Below are positions 1 through 14,500 of a stretch of DNA of 20,608 nt, one piece after another. The stretch comes from Pelargonium nanum. Its lineage: Eukaryota > Streptophyta > Magnoliopsida > Geraniales > Geraniaceae. Location: positions 1 through 20,608 of the forward strand of contig JAYMTF010001918.1 of assembly GCA_036897485.1 (NCBI GenBank). Reading direction: 5' to 3'. Made by a program: the position numbers and the translations under genes. The notes under the pieces are model-generated. The model saw only the letters and a program-made list of their open reading frames with translations. It had not been told where the DNA came from and did not search any database. Position 1 is the first letter of the stretch. Every line of letters begins with the position of its first letter.

Positions 1-480
1 GGCCCCCCCGCCGCGCCTCCGACCGTGCCCCCCTCGCCATCGCCGCCGTGGACAGTTGCCGATCTCTTTCGAGCTAGAGAGAGAGAAGGGCAAGGGTTTA
101 GGTTTTGATTTTCTATTTTTTAAATTTTTTTAATTTAAGGCATTATTTAATTAATTTTTATTGTTTTTAATTTAAATTTTAATATTTTAAAATATAGATT
201 TTAAAATTTTAAATTAACTTACGAGAACATGACACTTGTCAACCAAAAATTTAAAAATAAAAAGAAAATTCCACCTCATCGCTGATTGTGCAGTAATTTC
301 TTGTTTTTGAATTATTTTTATTATTAAAAAATTCCACATCATCAGTTTTAACGGACTTTTGGACGGAAGTTGACGGCAGGAACTAACGAGATTCACTTTT
401 TGATAGTACGAGAACTAATTTGGTCCATTTTAAAATAGATGGACCAATTCGGTCCATTATGTGGTAATTAATCCTAAAAT
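1..480. other. Repeat-like intergenic DNA with GC-rich left edge
   Basis: The first 60 bases are strongly GC-rich, then a GA-rich stretch leads into very AT-rich DNA. On the minus strand the edge could be the start of another gene: an ATG at 40-38 in a GC-rich context is open to the window edge, preceded by a CT-rich leader and CCTAAACCC-like bases. That is too little to call. Positions 215-475 contain diverged text of the kind seen in dispersed plant repeats, including an imperfect palindrome around 420-447 (TGGTCCAT ... ATGGACCA). No long ORF is present. Confidence 0.4.
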
Positions 481-665
481 CCATCACATACAAGCGTGGA
501 ACTGCCATTGGAACGGTCCACATAAATATTGTTTGTATCTATATCTTAAAAGACTTTAACGCAAGACCACAGTTCCATCATTTCTGCTCTGCATCTGCAT
601 ATCGCTTCTCTCCATAACTCACACTGTGAGCTCTCCGATTCCGATTCTCCTCCACGTCGATTCTG
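481..665 (+). promoter_or_regulatory. Putative promoter and 5'UTR leader of the aspartic proteinase gene
   Basis: An AT-rich TATA-like stretch (TATATCTTAAAAG, about 538-552) is followed by a CT-rich leader (about 570-660) typical of plant 5'UTRs. A CCATTGG (CCAAT-box-like) motif lies about 35 bases upstream of the TATA-like stretch. The transcription start cannot be fixed from sequence; this is inference from base composition and position relative to the coding start at 1455. Confidence 0.35.
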
Positions 666-5544
<4,879 letters not shown>

Positions 5545-5860
5545 TTGTTATCATCTAAAAGTCAAAAGTAGTCTCTACAGTATCCTCTGGAGTTTCAAGA
5601 GTTGGCTTAGATGGTATTTACATGTATATATATTCTGTTGTAATATATATGCATTTGATCATATAGGGAGATGGATTTTTTCTTTCCCTCAGAAAGTTCA
5701 TACAAAAAGAAAGGATATTGCCTCTAAAATCTATCCGCGTCGAGTACGTGAATACAAAAATAAAAAATAAATTGATTATTATGTAATTTTCTTTCATTCG
5801 GTTTTATATGTTTTGGTGTGAAAATAGGATTTAATTTATATGTATTGTACATAATTCTTG
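5545..5860 (+). other. Probable 3'UTR and poly(A) region of the proteinase gene
   Basis: This is the AT-rich region after the TAG stop. T/GT-rich and TATATATA-type stretches occur at 5615-5650, and overlapping AATAAA hexamers at about 5759-5771 are reasonable near-upstream elements. The real cleavage site cannot be fixed from sequence. Short ORFs here on both strands show no family resemblance. Confidence 0.4.
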
Positions 5861-6797
5861 TATTCATTGAGACAAATAGAAGTGTTCTTGATGTTCGTTG
5901 TTGTCCTTCGACCGAAAGCAAGAAACAAGCTTCAATGGGTCTTATCCCGAACAAGCTTCTTGAGTGAAGACTTAAGTGGTTCTTTTCTTGATATGTCTCG
6001 AGATGCAGGTACTTCTCCTAACACTTTTCCCATACTCTTATTGATTGGGAATGTGTTGGATACTGACCAAAAAGAGTAACTTTATTTGATTCCGCACTCT
6101 CGTTTTAGTACGCTATGGTTTGCATCGTATGGCGTTTAAAGGTGTGATGGTCCGTTTACCCCGTAAAGAGTGATATAAATGAAAGCTGTGTTGTTCAATT
6201 TTCACTTTTCTTTCATTGGAATTTTTCAATAGTTTTAAATTTTTGCTTCATATATATGGGTTGTTCTCTACGATGTTGTCTGTGCACTATCTTTGGGTAT
6301 AACGTCCTAAGTAAATATATTTTCCTTGTTATTACTAAACGAGAGGCTACAAGAGAATGTGAATATAGCTCGCCCTCCTTGGTTGGGCCCTATGGTTATT
6401 AAATTTTTACTTGCTCATTTGGAGAAATCTCAATCATCGGTCGATGAAAAAATGAGCATCATCATCTTCTATAGACTATAGGTATAACAGGATTTGTTCA
6501 ATACCGACAAACAATCACAGCCTAAACGAACCTAAACTAAGATGAACTAAAAAGATGAAATGCAATGCAATGAAACAAGCAACTACACAACACAAAATCA
6601 GTAAGGCAGATGATAACCAAACTTACTATACTGAAGACAATAATTTCCAAACAAGCAACTACACAACGCAAAATCAGTAGGATGATTGGAGAGGTCATCT
6701 ACAGTCCACTCTAGTTTGGGGTGTGTGAATTTGAGGGTACACTAAATTAACCTATTTACTATTTAGAGGTTCGGTAGTTTTTTTTTTAATAAAAATA
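5861..6797. other. Intergenic DNA, no supported gene
   Basis: About 0.9 kb with only short open frames. The plus-strand frame at 5858-6079 gives 73 residues with no recognisable motif. The one visible structure is a direct repeat of about 31 bases at 6573-6603 and 6649-6679. Confidence 0.5.
6573..6679. repeat. Direct repeat, two copies of about 31 bp, period 76
   Basis: AAACAAGCAACTACACAAC followed by RCAAAATCAGTA occurs at 6573-6603 and again at 6649-6679 with one base difference. The spacer of about 45 bases is not itself duplicated. It may be a small local duplication or the flank of a lost insertion. Confidence 0.75.
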
Positions 6798-7146
6798 AGG
6801 AATAACTACATATGACTTTCTTATACTTGTCACCTTTTGCAATGAATACCTTAACCGTTTTTTGTAGCTTTAGACAACCATCAACTATTTTCCACTCATT
6901 TCGTCAATTAACTTTGACGAGTTTTTTTAAAAATGTCATGTTTAGGGTAGTTCATTGCAAAATGTGACAAGTACTGGGCAGTCTAAAGTTACAAAAAATG
7001 ACAAGGACAAAATTGGCATTTTCAAAAAATTATATCAAAGCTGAATAGGTGAAAAATAGTTCAAAGTAGTCTAAAATTACAGCAACAAAAAAAAATATTC
7101 ATTGCAAAAGGTGACAAGTAAATGATAGTCATATATAATTTATCCT
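6798..7146. mobile_element. MITE-like inverted-repeat element, about 349 bp
   Basis: The left arm begins AGGAATAACTACATATGACT and the right arm, read in reverse complement, begins AGGATAAATTATATATGACT. Both continue into an identical ACTTGTCACCTTTTGCAATG core, and the match continues imperfectly for well over 100 bases (left to about 6930, right from about 7025). Both sides are flanked by AAAAATA (6791-6797 and 7147-7153), or TAAAAATA if the element is trimmed by one base, as expected for a target-site duplication of 7-8 bp. It has no coding capacity, so it is a non-autonomous DNA element. The superfamily is uncertain; 8 bp would fit hAT. A third copy of the core lies internally at about 6951-6973. 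Confidence 0.75.
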
Positions 7147-7518
7147 AAAAATAACAACTAAATATACGTTTACGATTATGGTGATGATATTATATTCGTT
7201 TAGACGTAATGCTAAGTTCAACTTTCGGATTTCTCTTTGAATTATTTGATTTAATGATTAGAAGTAAATTCACCGACACAAAAAATGTTTTATTTTAATC
7301 AGTTTTGAGGGCCCTAAATTTTTTGTTTTTGTACTCAAACAATGCAGGTTATGTTTAATCGTGTTTATTGAAGAAATGAATTTTGGTTTACTTGTCAAAG
7401 AAGTTGATATTAAACTGTTTTTTGGTTGAAAAAGAATATCTCTTGCATCTCATTAAAAAAATGGACTCCCCCTCAAAAAAAAAAAAAAAATTGAGGACTC
7501 ATGCCCCATTTATAGTCC
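7147..7518. other. AT-rich intergenic DNA, no supported gene
   Basis: Nothing recognisable is seen. A pure A tract of 15 bases lies at about 7476-7490, shortly before the SINE-like segment, and could be an insertion-related tail on either strand, but no partner structure is visible. Confidence 0.5.
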
Positions 7519-7665
7519 CTTAGGAGAAAGTGCAATGGTCAAGACACACATCTCTCCTTGTGGAAAGTCGTGAGTTCAACTCTCATTACGTCGGGTGGAG
7601 TGAGGTTCTGTGTTCAAAGGGGAGAGCTATCTCTGTTGTGTAGCTCAACTGATAAATAAAAACAA
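7519..7665 (+). mobile_element. Possible tRNA-derived SINE fragment
   Basis: AGTGCAATGGTCAAGA (about 7529-7544) resembles a pol III A box, and GTCGTGAGTTCAACTC (about 7567-7582) a B box, at tRNA-like spacing. A second A-box-like string, GTAGCTCAACTGATAAA, occurs near 7640-7656 before an A-rich end. The order suggests a SINE or SINE-dimer remnant. It is moderately diverged and no target duplication was found. Confidence 0.4.
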
Positions 7666-7815
7666 TATACGTCTTTATATAATTAATTAAAATTTAACAT
7701 TTCTTTTAAAAAAAAAAAACTAACATCTCTATTGTTACATTTTATTCAAATTTATGTCTAAAAATTGACCGTTTACATAATCCTAATAATAAAATTTAGA
7801 TATTATTTTCTACGG

Positions 7816-8062
7816 CTTAAATTGTTTTGCCTTCCTTGAACTGAATTTTTTTTGTTTTAGCCTCTGTCTTGTTTGACATATGGTTTTGGCCCTTAAATTT
7901 TTTTATTTTTTTTTATATTAACCCTATTAGCTTGTTATAACCGCCACGTCAATAGTACCTTCCACGCAAGCTGCCATATCACTGGAGAAATGCCAAGTCA
8001 CCACCAAGGCAGGGGCTAAAAAAAATTAAAGTTCCAATCCAGAAGGCAAAACCATAAAAAGT
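7816..8062. mobile_element. Small inverted-repeat (MITE-like) element, about 250 bp
   Basis: The left end reads TTGTTTTGCCTTCCTTGAAC ... TTTTTTTTGTTTTAGCCTCTG (7820-7866). The reverse complement of the right end reads TGGTTTTGCCTTCTGGATTGGAAC ... TTTTTTTTAGCCCCTGCC (8054-8008). This gives about 50 bp of imperfect terminal inverted repeat around an unrelated centre. There is no coding capacity. Target duplications are not obvious, so exact ends are approximate. Confidence 0.55.
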
Positions 8063-8901
8063 CCAAATTTTCTCACTAGATAGAAAATGCACTTTTGAAA
8101 GTTTTAGGCATATTTTGATATTTTTATTGACCAGTCATATGATGTGTTCGATTGTACAGTGATTTTGTAATTTTTTGTATTTGGTTTTAATTTTGCACAT
8201 TTGGGGTAGGCAACTATTCTTTAGCTTGTTTAGCATTATATTTAATTAATAATATGAAGCATATGATATATTTAATATTGTAATAAAGTTTTCTATATAT
8301 CTCTCAGAGGTTTAATTTAACATAACCCATCTCAAAATCATTCTTTTTTAGTCGTGGATTATAGGTTTAGATGACATGATTATACATGTTCATTAAAGAA
8401 AACTAAAACCCTATATAGGATAGAATTTACCCAATTTTGTAATTATTAATCATAGTTATTTTATTTGCATTTCTTTAGAGTGTTTTATTTATAACCTGAA
8501 CAAAAATAATTTTGATTTAACTCATACTATTTTATGATATTTTAAATTTTTATCACAACTTATTATTAATACATTTTCATATAAATTTATAAATAAAAAT
8601 AAATTTTAACTAAAAATAAATTTTTTTATAAAATTTATTTTATTTGCTCAATTCATCAATTATGTAATTGAGTAATAAAATACGTACCCTAGTAATAGAC
8701 CAACTACATGGGAGTAGACGAGAGTGTGCAACTGGTGCAATTCTACCCCTGACATGTGAATGGCCAAATTTTAAACGTTTGTTTGAGTGTTTCAGCTAAA
8801 CAAGAAAAAAAAATCTGTTTTTATCTAATCTAATTATTTTCTCTTAAGTTGAAGATGTAGGATGGGACCCACTACTTATATTTTAAAATATAAATATAGA
8901 T
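8063..8901. other. Very AT-rich intergenic DNA, no supported gene
   Basis: About 840 bases of highly AT-rich DNA with no open frame of note and no clear repeat structure. It ends at the left edge of the RNase H relic. Confidence 0.5.
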
Positions 8902-9501
8902 GTGAGACCAAAAGTACATACATGTTCGACTCGCCGGAATATGCAGGCCAAAGCTTGTCAGCCCCAGGCAGCTTGTAATCGCTGGTCTCCTCCAGCAAAT
9001 CTGTATGTGAAGATGAATATGGATGGCGCAGTTTTTATGGAAGAAGGTAGGACCGGTGGAGGTTGGAACGTGAGAAACCGTGTTGGACTTTGCATGGGAG
9101 GAGGCCGTGTAGGTTGGTCGGGGCTGCTAGACCCATTTCATGTGGAGGCTCTTACGATAAAAGAGGCCTTAAGCTGGCTCATTCGTACTGAATAGAGACG
9201 GGTGATTATCGAGTCAGACATTTTATTAGTTATTCGAGCTTTGCAGACCGGAGTGTAGGATTCCAGTGCCTCGGATTTGATTTTTGGAGACATTTTATAT
9301 TTAGCTTGTCAGTTTGAGGAGGTTGTCTTTTCTTTTGTTGGGAGATCGGCAAATTGTGTTCCTCATGTTATTGCGCGATCCTCTGTGTCTGTAACAGGTT
9401 CTATTGGGTTGGTTGGAGATATTTCTCCTGTTTCGATCACGAGTCTGTTACCGAATGATTTGATTTAGTAATAAAGTGGCTTTGTGACTTTCAAAAAAAA
9501 A
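8902..9501 (+). pseudogene. RNase H-like domain relic from the 3' end of a LINE-type retroelement
   Basis: One reading frame runs about 189 codons from 8902 to 9468, interrupted only by TAG at 9193-9195 and TAG at 9256-9258. Motifs match the plant RNase H-like (RVT_3) domain in order: W-SPPANLYVKMNMDGA (first catalytic Asp, about 8982-9032), FHVEALTIKEAL (Glu, about 9136-9174), VIIESDILLVIRAL (Asp, about 9202-9243) and GRSANCVPHVIA (about 9340-9375). The G-V-V-I-R-D-like segment between the first two motifs is degraded. AATAAA at 9470-9475 and a nine-A tract at 9493-9501 mark the 3' end. No reverse transcriptase precedes it, so this looks like a 5'-truncated insertion. There is no convincing ATG. 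Most likely non-functional. Confidence 0.75.
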
Positions 9502-9804
9502 GTATGAATCTTTTGAATTAATGAATTTTTATTTACCAAAAATAGATAAATATAAAGAAGAAGAAAAAAACTTACTTTTAAGTTTTTTTTTACCTTTTAA
9601 GTTTTAATTACCATCTTTTACAATTTTATCTAGTCTCCTAAGATGTGAGAAACAAATAGAGGAGCTCTTGTTGAATTTTTTATTAGTTAATTTATTTATT
9701 AGTTGTGAGTTTTGGTTTTAAATTGGAACTGATCGGTTAAAATCGACAACTGAAAATATAGTTATTTCGTCTCTTGCGGACCACTTTAATATTTAGGAGG
9801 CTAA
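9502..9804. other. AT-rich intergenic DNA, no supported gene
   Basis: About 300 bases between the RNase H relic and the next inverted-repeat element. No open frame or repeat stands out. Confidence 0.5.
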
Positions 9805-9813
9805 ATTTTTATT

Positions 9814-10583
9814 GGGGTAATTACGGATTACTACATTTTTATGATGTCCCAAAATACATGACTACACTTTGCAATTTTCATAACATGTACTATCCAACTC
9901 TCATGTTCCAAAACACATGACTACATTTTTTAGTTTCCATAACATTTTACTACTCTCTATGATGTTCCAAAACAAATAACTACACTTTTTTATTTAATTT
10001 TCATAACATTTCACTACCCACTTGTGATGTCCCAAAACAATTTAAATTAATACACTTTTTTTACATAACATTGAAACCCCATATGTTTTCACTTCATCCA
10101 TAAATCATGAATTTTAATAAATGAATTCATTCTTTTTTAATCACGATCTCATAAATATCATAAACGAATCCAAAATATTATAGGAAAATCGGAAAGATGA
10201 ACATAAATTAGAATTACGTTTGAGTTAATATTTTTATATTGTAAGAGTATTTTGGAATTTTCAGAGCAATAAATATCATGTGTAAACTACATAATGAGAG
10301 ATGATTAATGATTTTTTCATTAAAATTCGTTATTTACTAATAAATTGAAAACATAGGTGGTTTAAATGTCATAGAAATATAAAAAAAATGTAGTAATTTG
10401 TTTTGAGAGATCATATGTGGGTGGTATAATGTTATGGAAATAAATAGAAAAGGTAGATACATGTTTTTGAAATATAGTTGTAAAATGTTATTGAAAGTAA
10501 AAAGTGTAGTTATGTGTTTTGGGACATTAGAGATGTGTAGTAAAATGTTATGAAAATTGAAAAGTGTAGTCATGAGTTTTGGC
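9814..10583. mobile_element. Inverted-repeat element (about 770 bp) whose arms are tandem ~60-bp subrepeats; Mutator-like MITE candidate
   Basis: The left arm (about 9845-10075) has four diverged copies of a unit containing CCAAAACACATGACTACA then TTTTCATAACATTTTACTAC, starting near 9845, 9903, 9962 and 10027. The right arm (about 10345-10583) has the same unit about four times in the opposite orientation (for example AAAGTGTAGTTATGTGTTTTGGGACA near 10500, repeated 59 bases later). The centre (about 10080-10340) is unique, AT-rich and non-coding. An identical nonamer, ATTTTTATT, flanks both sides (9805-9813 and 10584-10592), matching the 9-bp duplication of Mutator-like elements. Caution: the nonamer is low complexity, and the left terminus has about 30 extra bases not mirrored on the right. 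Confidence 0.65.
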
Positions 10584-10592
10584 ATTTTTATT

Positions 10593-11460
10593 TGAGCACA
10601 GATCGAGTCTCAAATGTTTGACACATCAATGACTGTATTGCAACTTAAAAACGTAGCAAAAAGCACATGGGATAAAATGAGTTACCAAGATAGAAAGAGG
10701 GAACAAAACAAAAGCGAAAAAGGACACGAATCATAACCAACAACTCAACAAAACAGGTTGAAACCAATTTCCATGAAGATAGCCAACTTCCTAAATTTCC
10801 AAACAACAAAACAGGTCAAGATCGAACAATTTTTACAATAATATAAATCTTCAAAAATAATCTTAAATATCCACACAAAAACAATACCTCCAAAATTTCG
10901 AAATGAATTCCCTTTAGAACAATTTTTTTTTAATTATTTCAAAATTTTCTAAATATCAGAAAAAAATTTAAAGTTTATAACCATGTGCAAATCATGAAAA
11001 GTTTGATGTAGTTTATCGAGCCATTGAACCTTTATTTCAAAGAAAAATAATGTATCCCATCAACTATTCCCAAAATTTGGTCTCTCATATGAAGGTGCAA
11101 AATAAAGAGCCAAATATTTTATATTTACTGTTAGAATTTGTGGACTTCAATCATAAATCTAAGTAAATTTCAAATTTCAAATATACAACTCAAATGTCAT
11201 AAAACCAACAAGTTTGTGCTTACACGTTCTATAAGCACCACAAAAAATAACATATAATTCTTTGGAAACAGCAAATCAGAAATATGACCCACAACAAGAT
11301 CCATAAATTTGTTTCAGGAAAATATGGAAATAGTATGGGCAGTATAGATTATGAAGATGTTCTTTTAACAAAGTCTCTCATCTAAAACTTCACTTATGGC
11401 TGGCCGAGCGGGTCAAACAACAAATGTAACCCCTACCAAAATTTCAATGTCAAAGAGGAG
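10593..11460. other. Intergenic DNA downstream of the E2 gene, no supported gene
   Basis: A-rich DNA on the plus strand with no open frame of interest. It may include distal 3'UTR of the minus-strand E2 gene if a more distant poly(A) site is used. No repeat recognised. Confidence 0.45.
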
Positions 11461-11461
11461 T

Positions 11462-11533
11462 TTTATTCTTTTTCAACAAATCAGAAGTATATCCAGATCC
11501 AGATAATACCAGACATTTGCTCGAGTCAAGTCT
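11462..11533 (-). terminator. 3'UTR and likely poly(A) signal of the E2 gene
   Basis: On the minus strand the TGA stop (11536-11534) is followed about 70 bases later by a canonical AATAAA (11467-11462). This is a plausible plant near-upstream element; the cleavage site would lie roughly 10-30 bases further, near 11430-11450. The exact end is inferred. Confidence 0.5.
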
Positions 11534-14500
11534 TCATATGTCAAGGAGTAGCCGGCGCGGGTCCTCCACGACATCTTTGATGCGGCGCAAGAAGAATACT
11601 GCCTCTCTTCCATCAATCAGCCTATGGTCGTATGTTAGAGCAATGTACATCATTGGCCTTGACACTATATTACCTCCAACCACCATTGGACGATTCACAA
11701 TTGAGTGCATACCCAAGATTGCAGACTGCAAAACAAGTTCGATTACGTGAGGTTTACTTTCCAGTCAATTATTACAAAAGTATCAGAAATTATACTATTG
11801 CAACAGTATCGTGACAAACCTGAGGAGGGTTGATGATGGGAGTACTAAGAAGACTTCCATAAACACCACCATTTGATATTGTGAATGAACCTCCAGCCAT
11901 CTCATCAATTGATATAGATCCAGCAGTTGCCTTCTTTGCAAGGTTATTGATCTCTTTCTCTATCTCAGCAAAGTTCATCGTCTCAGCATTGCGGAGAACT
12001 GGAACAACAAGACCCTACAAAAAAAACAAGATATAGTGAATACAGCATTCCCAACAAGGACACATGTCCCAATTCACGATGGCGGCTTGAATCCTTTAAC
12101 AAACCTATTTCAGAAATATAAACCCTCCCGGTCTCAGCTAGGCCTAACATCACTTCTCAATCTAGAAGAGTTTGTAAATTAGGACAAGTGTGTCCCCAGT
12201 CAAAAAGATTTTGAGCTGAGATGCAGTTCGGCGTCAAGCTGATTTGCTTATTAAACCAGTTTTAGATCTAAACGTAAATAAAACAATCTAAAAAAATGAA
12301 CCTGCATTTGACTGGGCATGTCAAAATAGATTGAGTACTCTAACAGCCTAATGGCCTAATCAGCCCAACAAATCACATTTACTTCACTACACCCAACAAG
12401 AAAGCTTTGATACTTCAAACTGAGAGACAATTTGACTAGGATGCATACTGTTTGACATATATCAGCTTTCCAAAACTTGCAAAGATTAGAGTGTGTGTGC
12501 GTGTGTGTGCGCGCGCGACTTAGGGATAAAGAAAGGGAGAAACTGTTTCAAACCTTTGGAGTACCAACAGCAATACTGATATCTATATAATCTCTATATA
12601 TGATATCATCCCCATCAATAACTGCATTAACAATAGGTTGATGTTGGAGTGCACTGACAGCAGCCTGAAATATGAGAGTGTGTCAATCAAATACATATTG
12701 AAAGGAGTGTGTCAATCAAATACATATTCAGTACTTTAAGAGTCAGCAAATCAACATGCAAAATTTGCATACTTTCACAAATCCTGACATAAATCCCAAC
12801 TTGACTCCATGCTTTTCAAGGAAAGCATCCTTGTATTCAGAACGAAGCTTCATCAAATTGGTCCTACATTAAGCAGAAAATCATTTAAGGGAAACAATAT
12901 ATCTGAAAAAAGTATATAGAAGAGCACAAAGGTAATATTAGAAAATACAATGTGAAGTGAGTCACTTTAAAGAAATCACATATCAAGTTGGAGACAATAA
13001 TGATCCAGTAGAACTGAAAGAAAAATAGGCTTGACCCTTTGAGGAAAAAGCCCCAAACCAAATTTTATAAAACAAAAACTAATACCAATTGATATTGCAT
13101 TAGTATATTGGGTATGCTAAATTATTCAACATATTGAAGCTTTAAAGTTCACCAAGTACCCTAGTTTACTCCGCATATGCTCTCTTCTCCATTCCTGCCT
13201 ATCTAGTACCATGCTCTTTGATAAGTATCACATTAAATTATTGATTCAAGACATCTAAAATTATTTCCTCCCTCCCTCCCCTAGTTTACTCCACATATAC
13301 TCTTCTCCATTCCTGCCTATCTAGTACCATGCTCTCTGATAAGTATCGCATTAAATTATTGATTCAAGACATATTCCCTCCCTCCCTCTGTAGATGTAGA
13401 TATGATCATATGCCATATCATATGTGAGGAAATACTACTTAGTTTGATGAAGCAAATACAAATAAATCAACTTGACATAAAAGCATCAAACCCATATGGA
13501 TTTGTGAGAAGAAGATAGGAGGAAAGAATGTAAAAATCATTTAAAATCGAACACAGCACAAGATTGGTGCAGGAATCAGGATGATAAAAATTTTCCATAT
13601 GGAAGCTACGTCAACAATGTGAACAGCTTTCTGTATGAGGTGACCGGTGACCCACTAGTCATGTTCTGTTATCAATATATGCCTAAATATCATTTTGAGC
13701 TGAGGGCATCTTACCATATATTCACTTATTCCCCCATTACCAACCATGGCAGAATTCAACAACTTAAGTTTCAAGTAAGAATGCACTGAGAGTTGAGCTT
13801 ACATATCAACTTCATTGAATGTTGACAGCAATGCAAATGTGTTTTGAGAGTCTTTCAGGCGTGTGGCAACCCGTTTTCGTAGCCTAGTCATTGGAACCTG
13901 AATAACAAAGGTTCAAAACGACTGGAACATGAGCACCAAGTTTTCTATATCAAATAACTGAACTAGCAACTGTAACTGAAGAAACTTTAGGGACCATATT
14001 TTGACCATCAAAAACAAACATAGAAAACTTACTCGTCTCTCCCTTTCCTTGGGAGGAAGCTGGGGTTCTGAGGCAGTGTGCCTAGGGGGTGGTGGAGATG
14101 GTGCTTTAGGTTTAGGTTTCTCCACAACAGGAGCAGTTTCAACTTTAGGCTTTGGTTTCTCTTCAGTAGGAGGCGACTGAGTGGCAGCTTTCTCTGCTGG
14201 CTTCTCATCAGATGGAGCAACATGAGTGACACCTTCACCAGACTTTGAAATGACAGCAATCTTAAAACCTGGTTCCACGGTATCTCCTTCTTTGGCAACA
14301 AACTGCCAAGAATAAAATAGAGAAGACACAGACACAATTCAGAATGCTAACATTTTCAACAAAAAAGAATAATAAAAGCCCAATAAATTATAAGAGTTAA
14401 AAGAAATATCAAAATTATTTAGAATATTACCTTCTCAATAACACCCGATTCAGGACTGGGAACGTCAATTGTCACCTGATCAAAAAATTTAACAAAATGT

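Noticed and set aside
5858..6079. Plus-strand ORF of 73 codons downstream of the proteinase
   Set aside because: No motif recognised, and the overlapping minus-strand ORF is equally plausible, which argues for chance.
10337..10585. Minus-strand ORF of 82 codons with repeated PKxxTTLFxFxNIL-type text
   Set aside because: The repetition comes from the ~60-bp DNA subrepeats of the inverted-repeat element read in one frame, not from protein repeats.
13913..14337. Minus-strand ORFs that read through E2 exon 14302-14033 into both introns, in two frames
   Set aside because: One frame is the real exon with intron read-through at both ends; the other is a Leu-rich shadow of the same exon.
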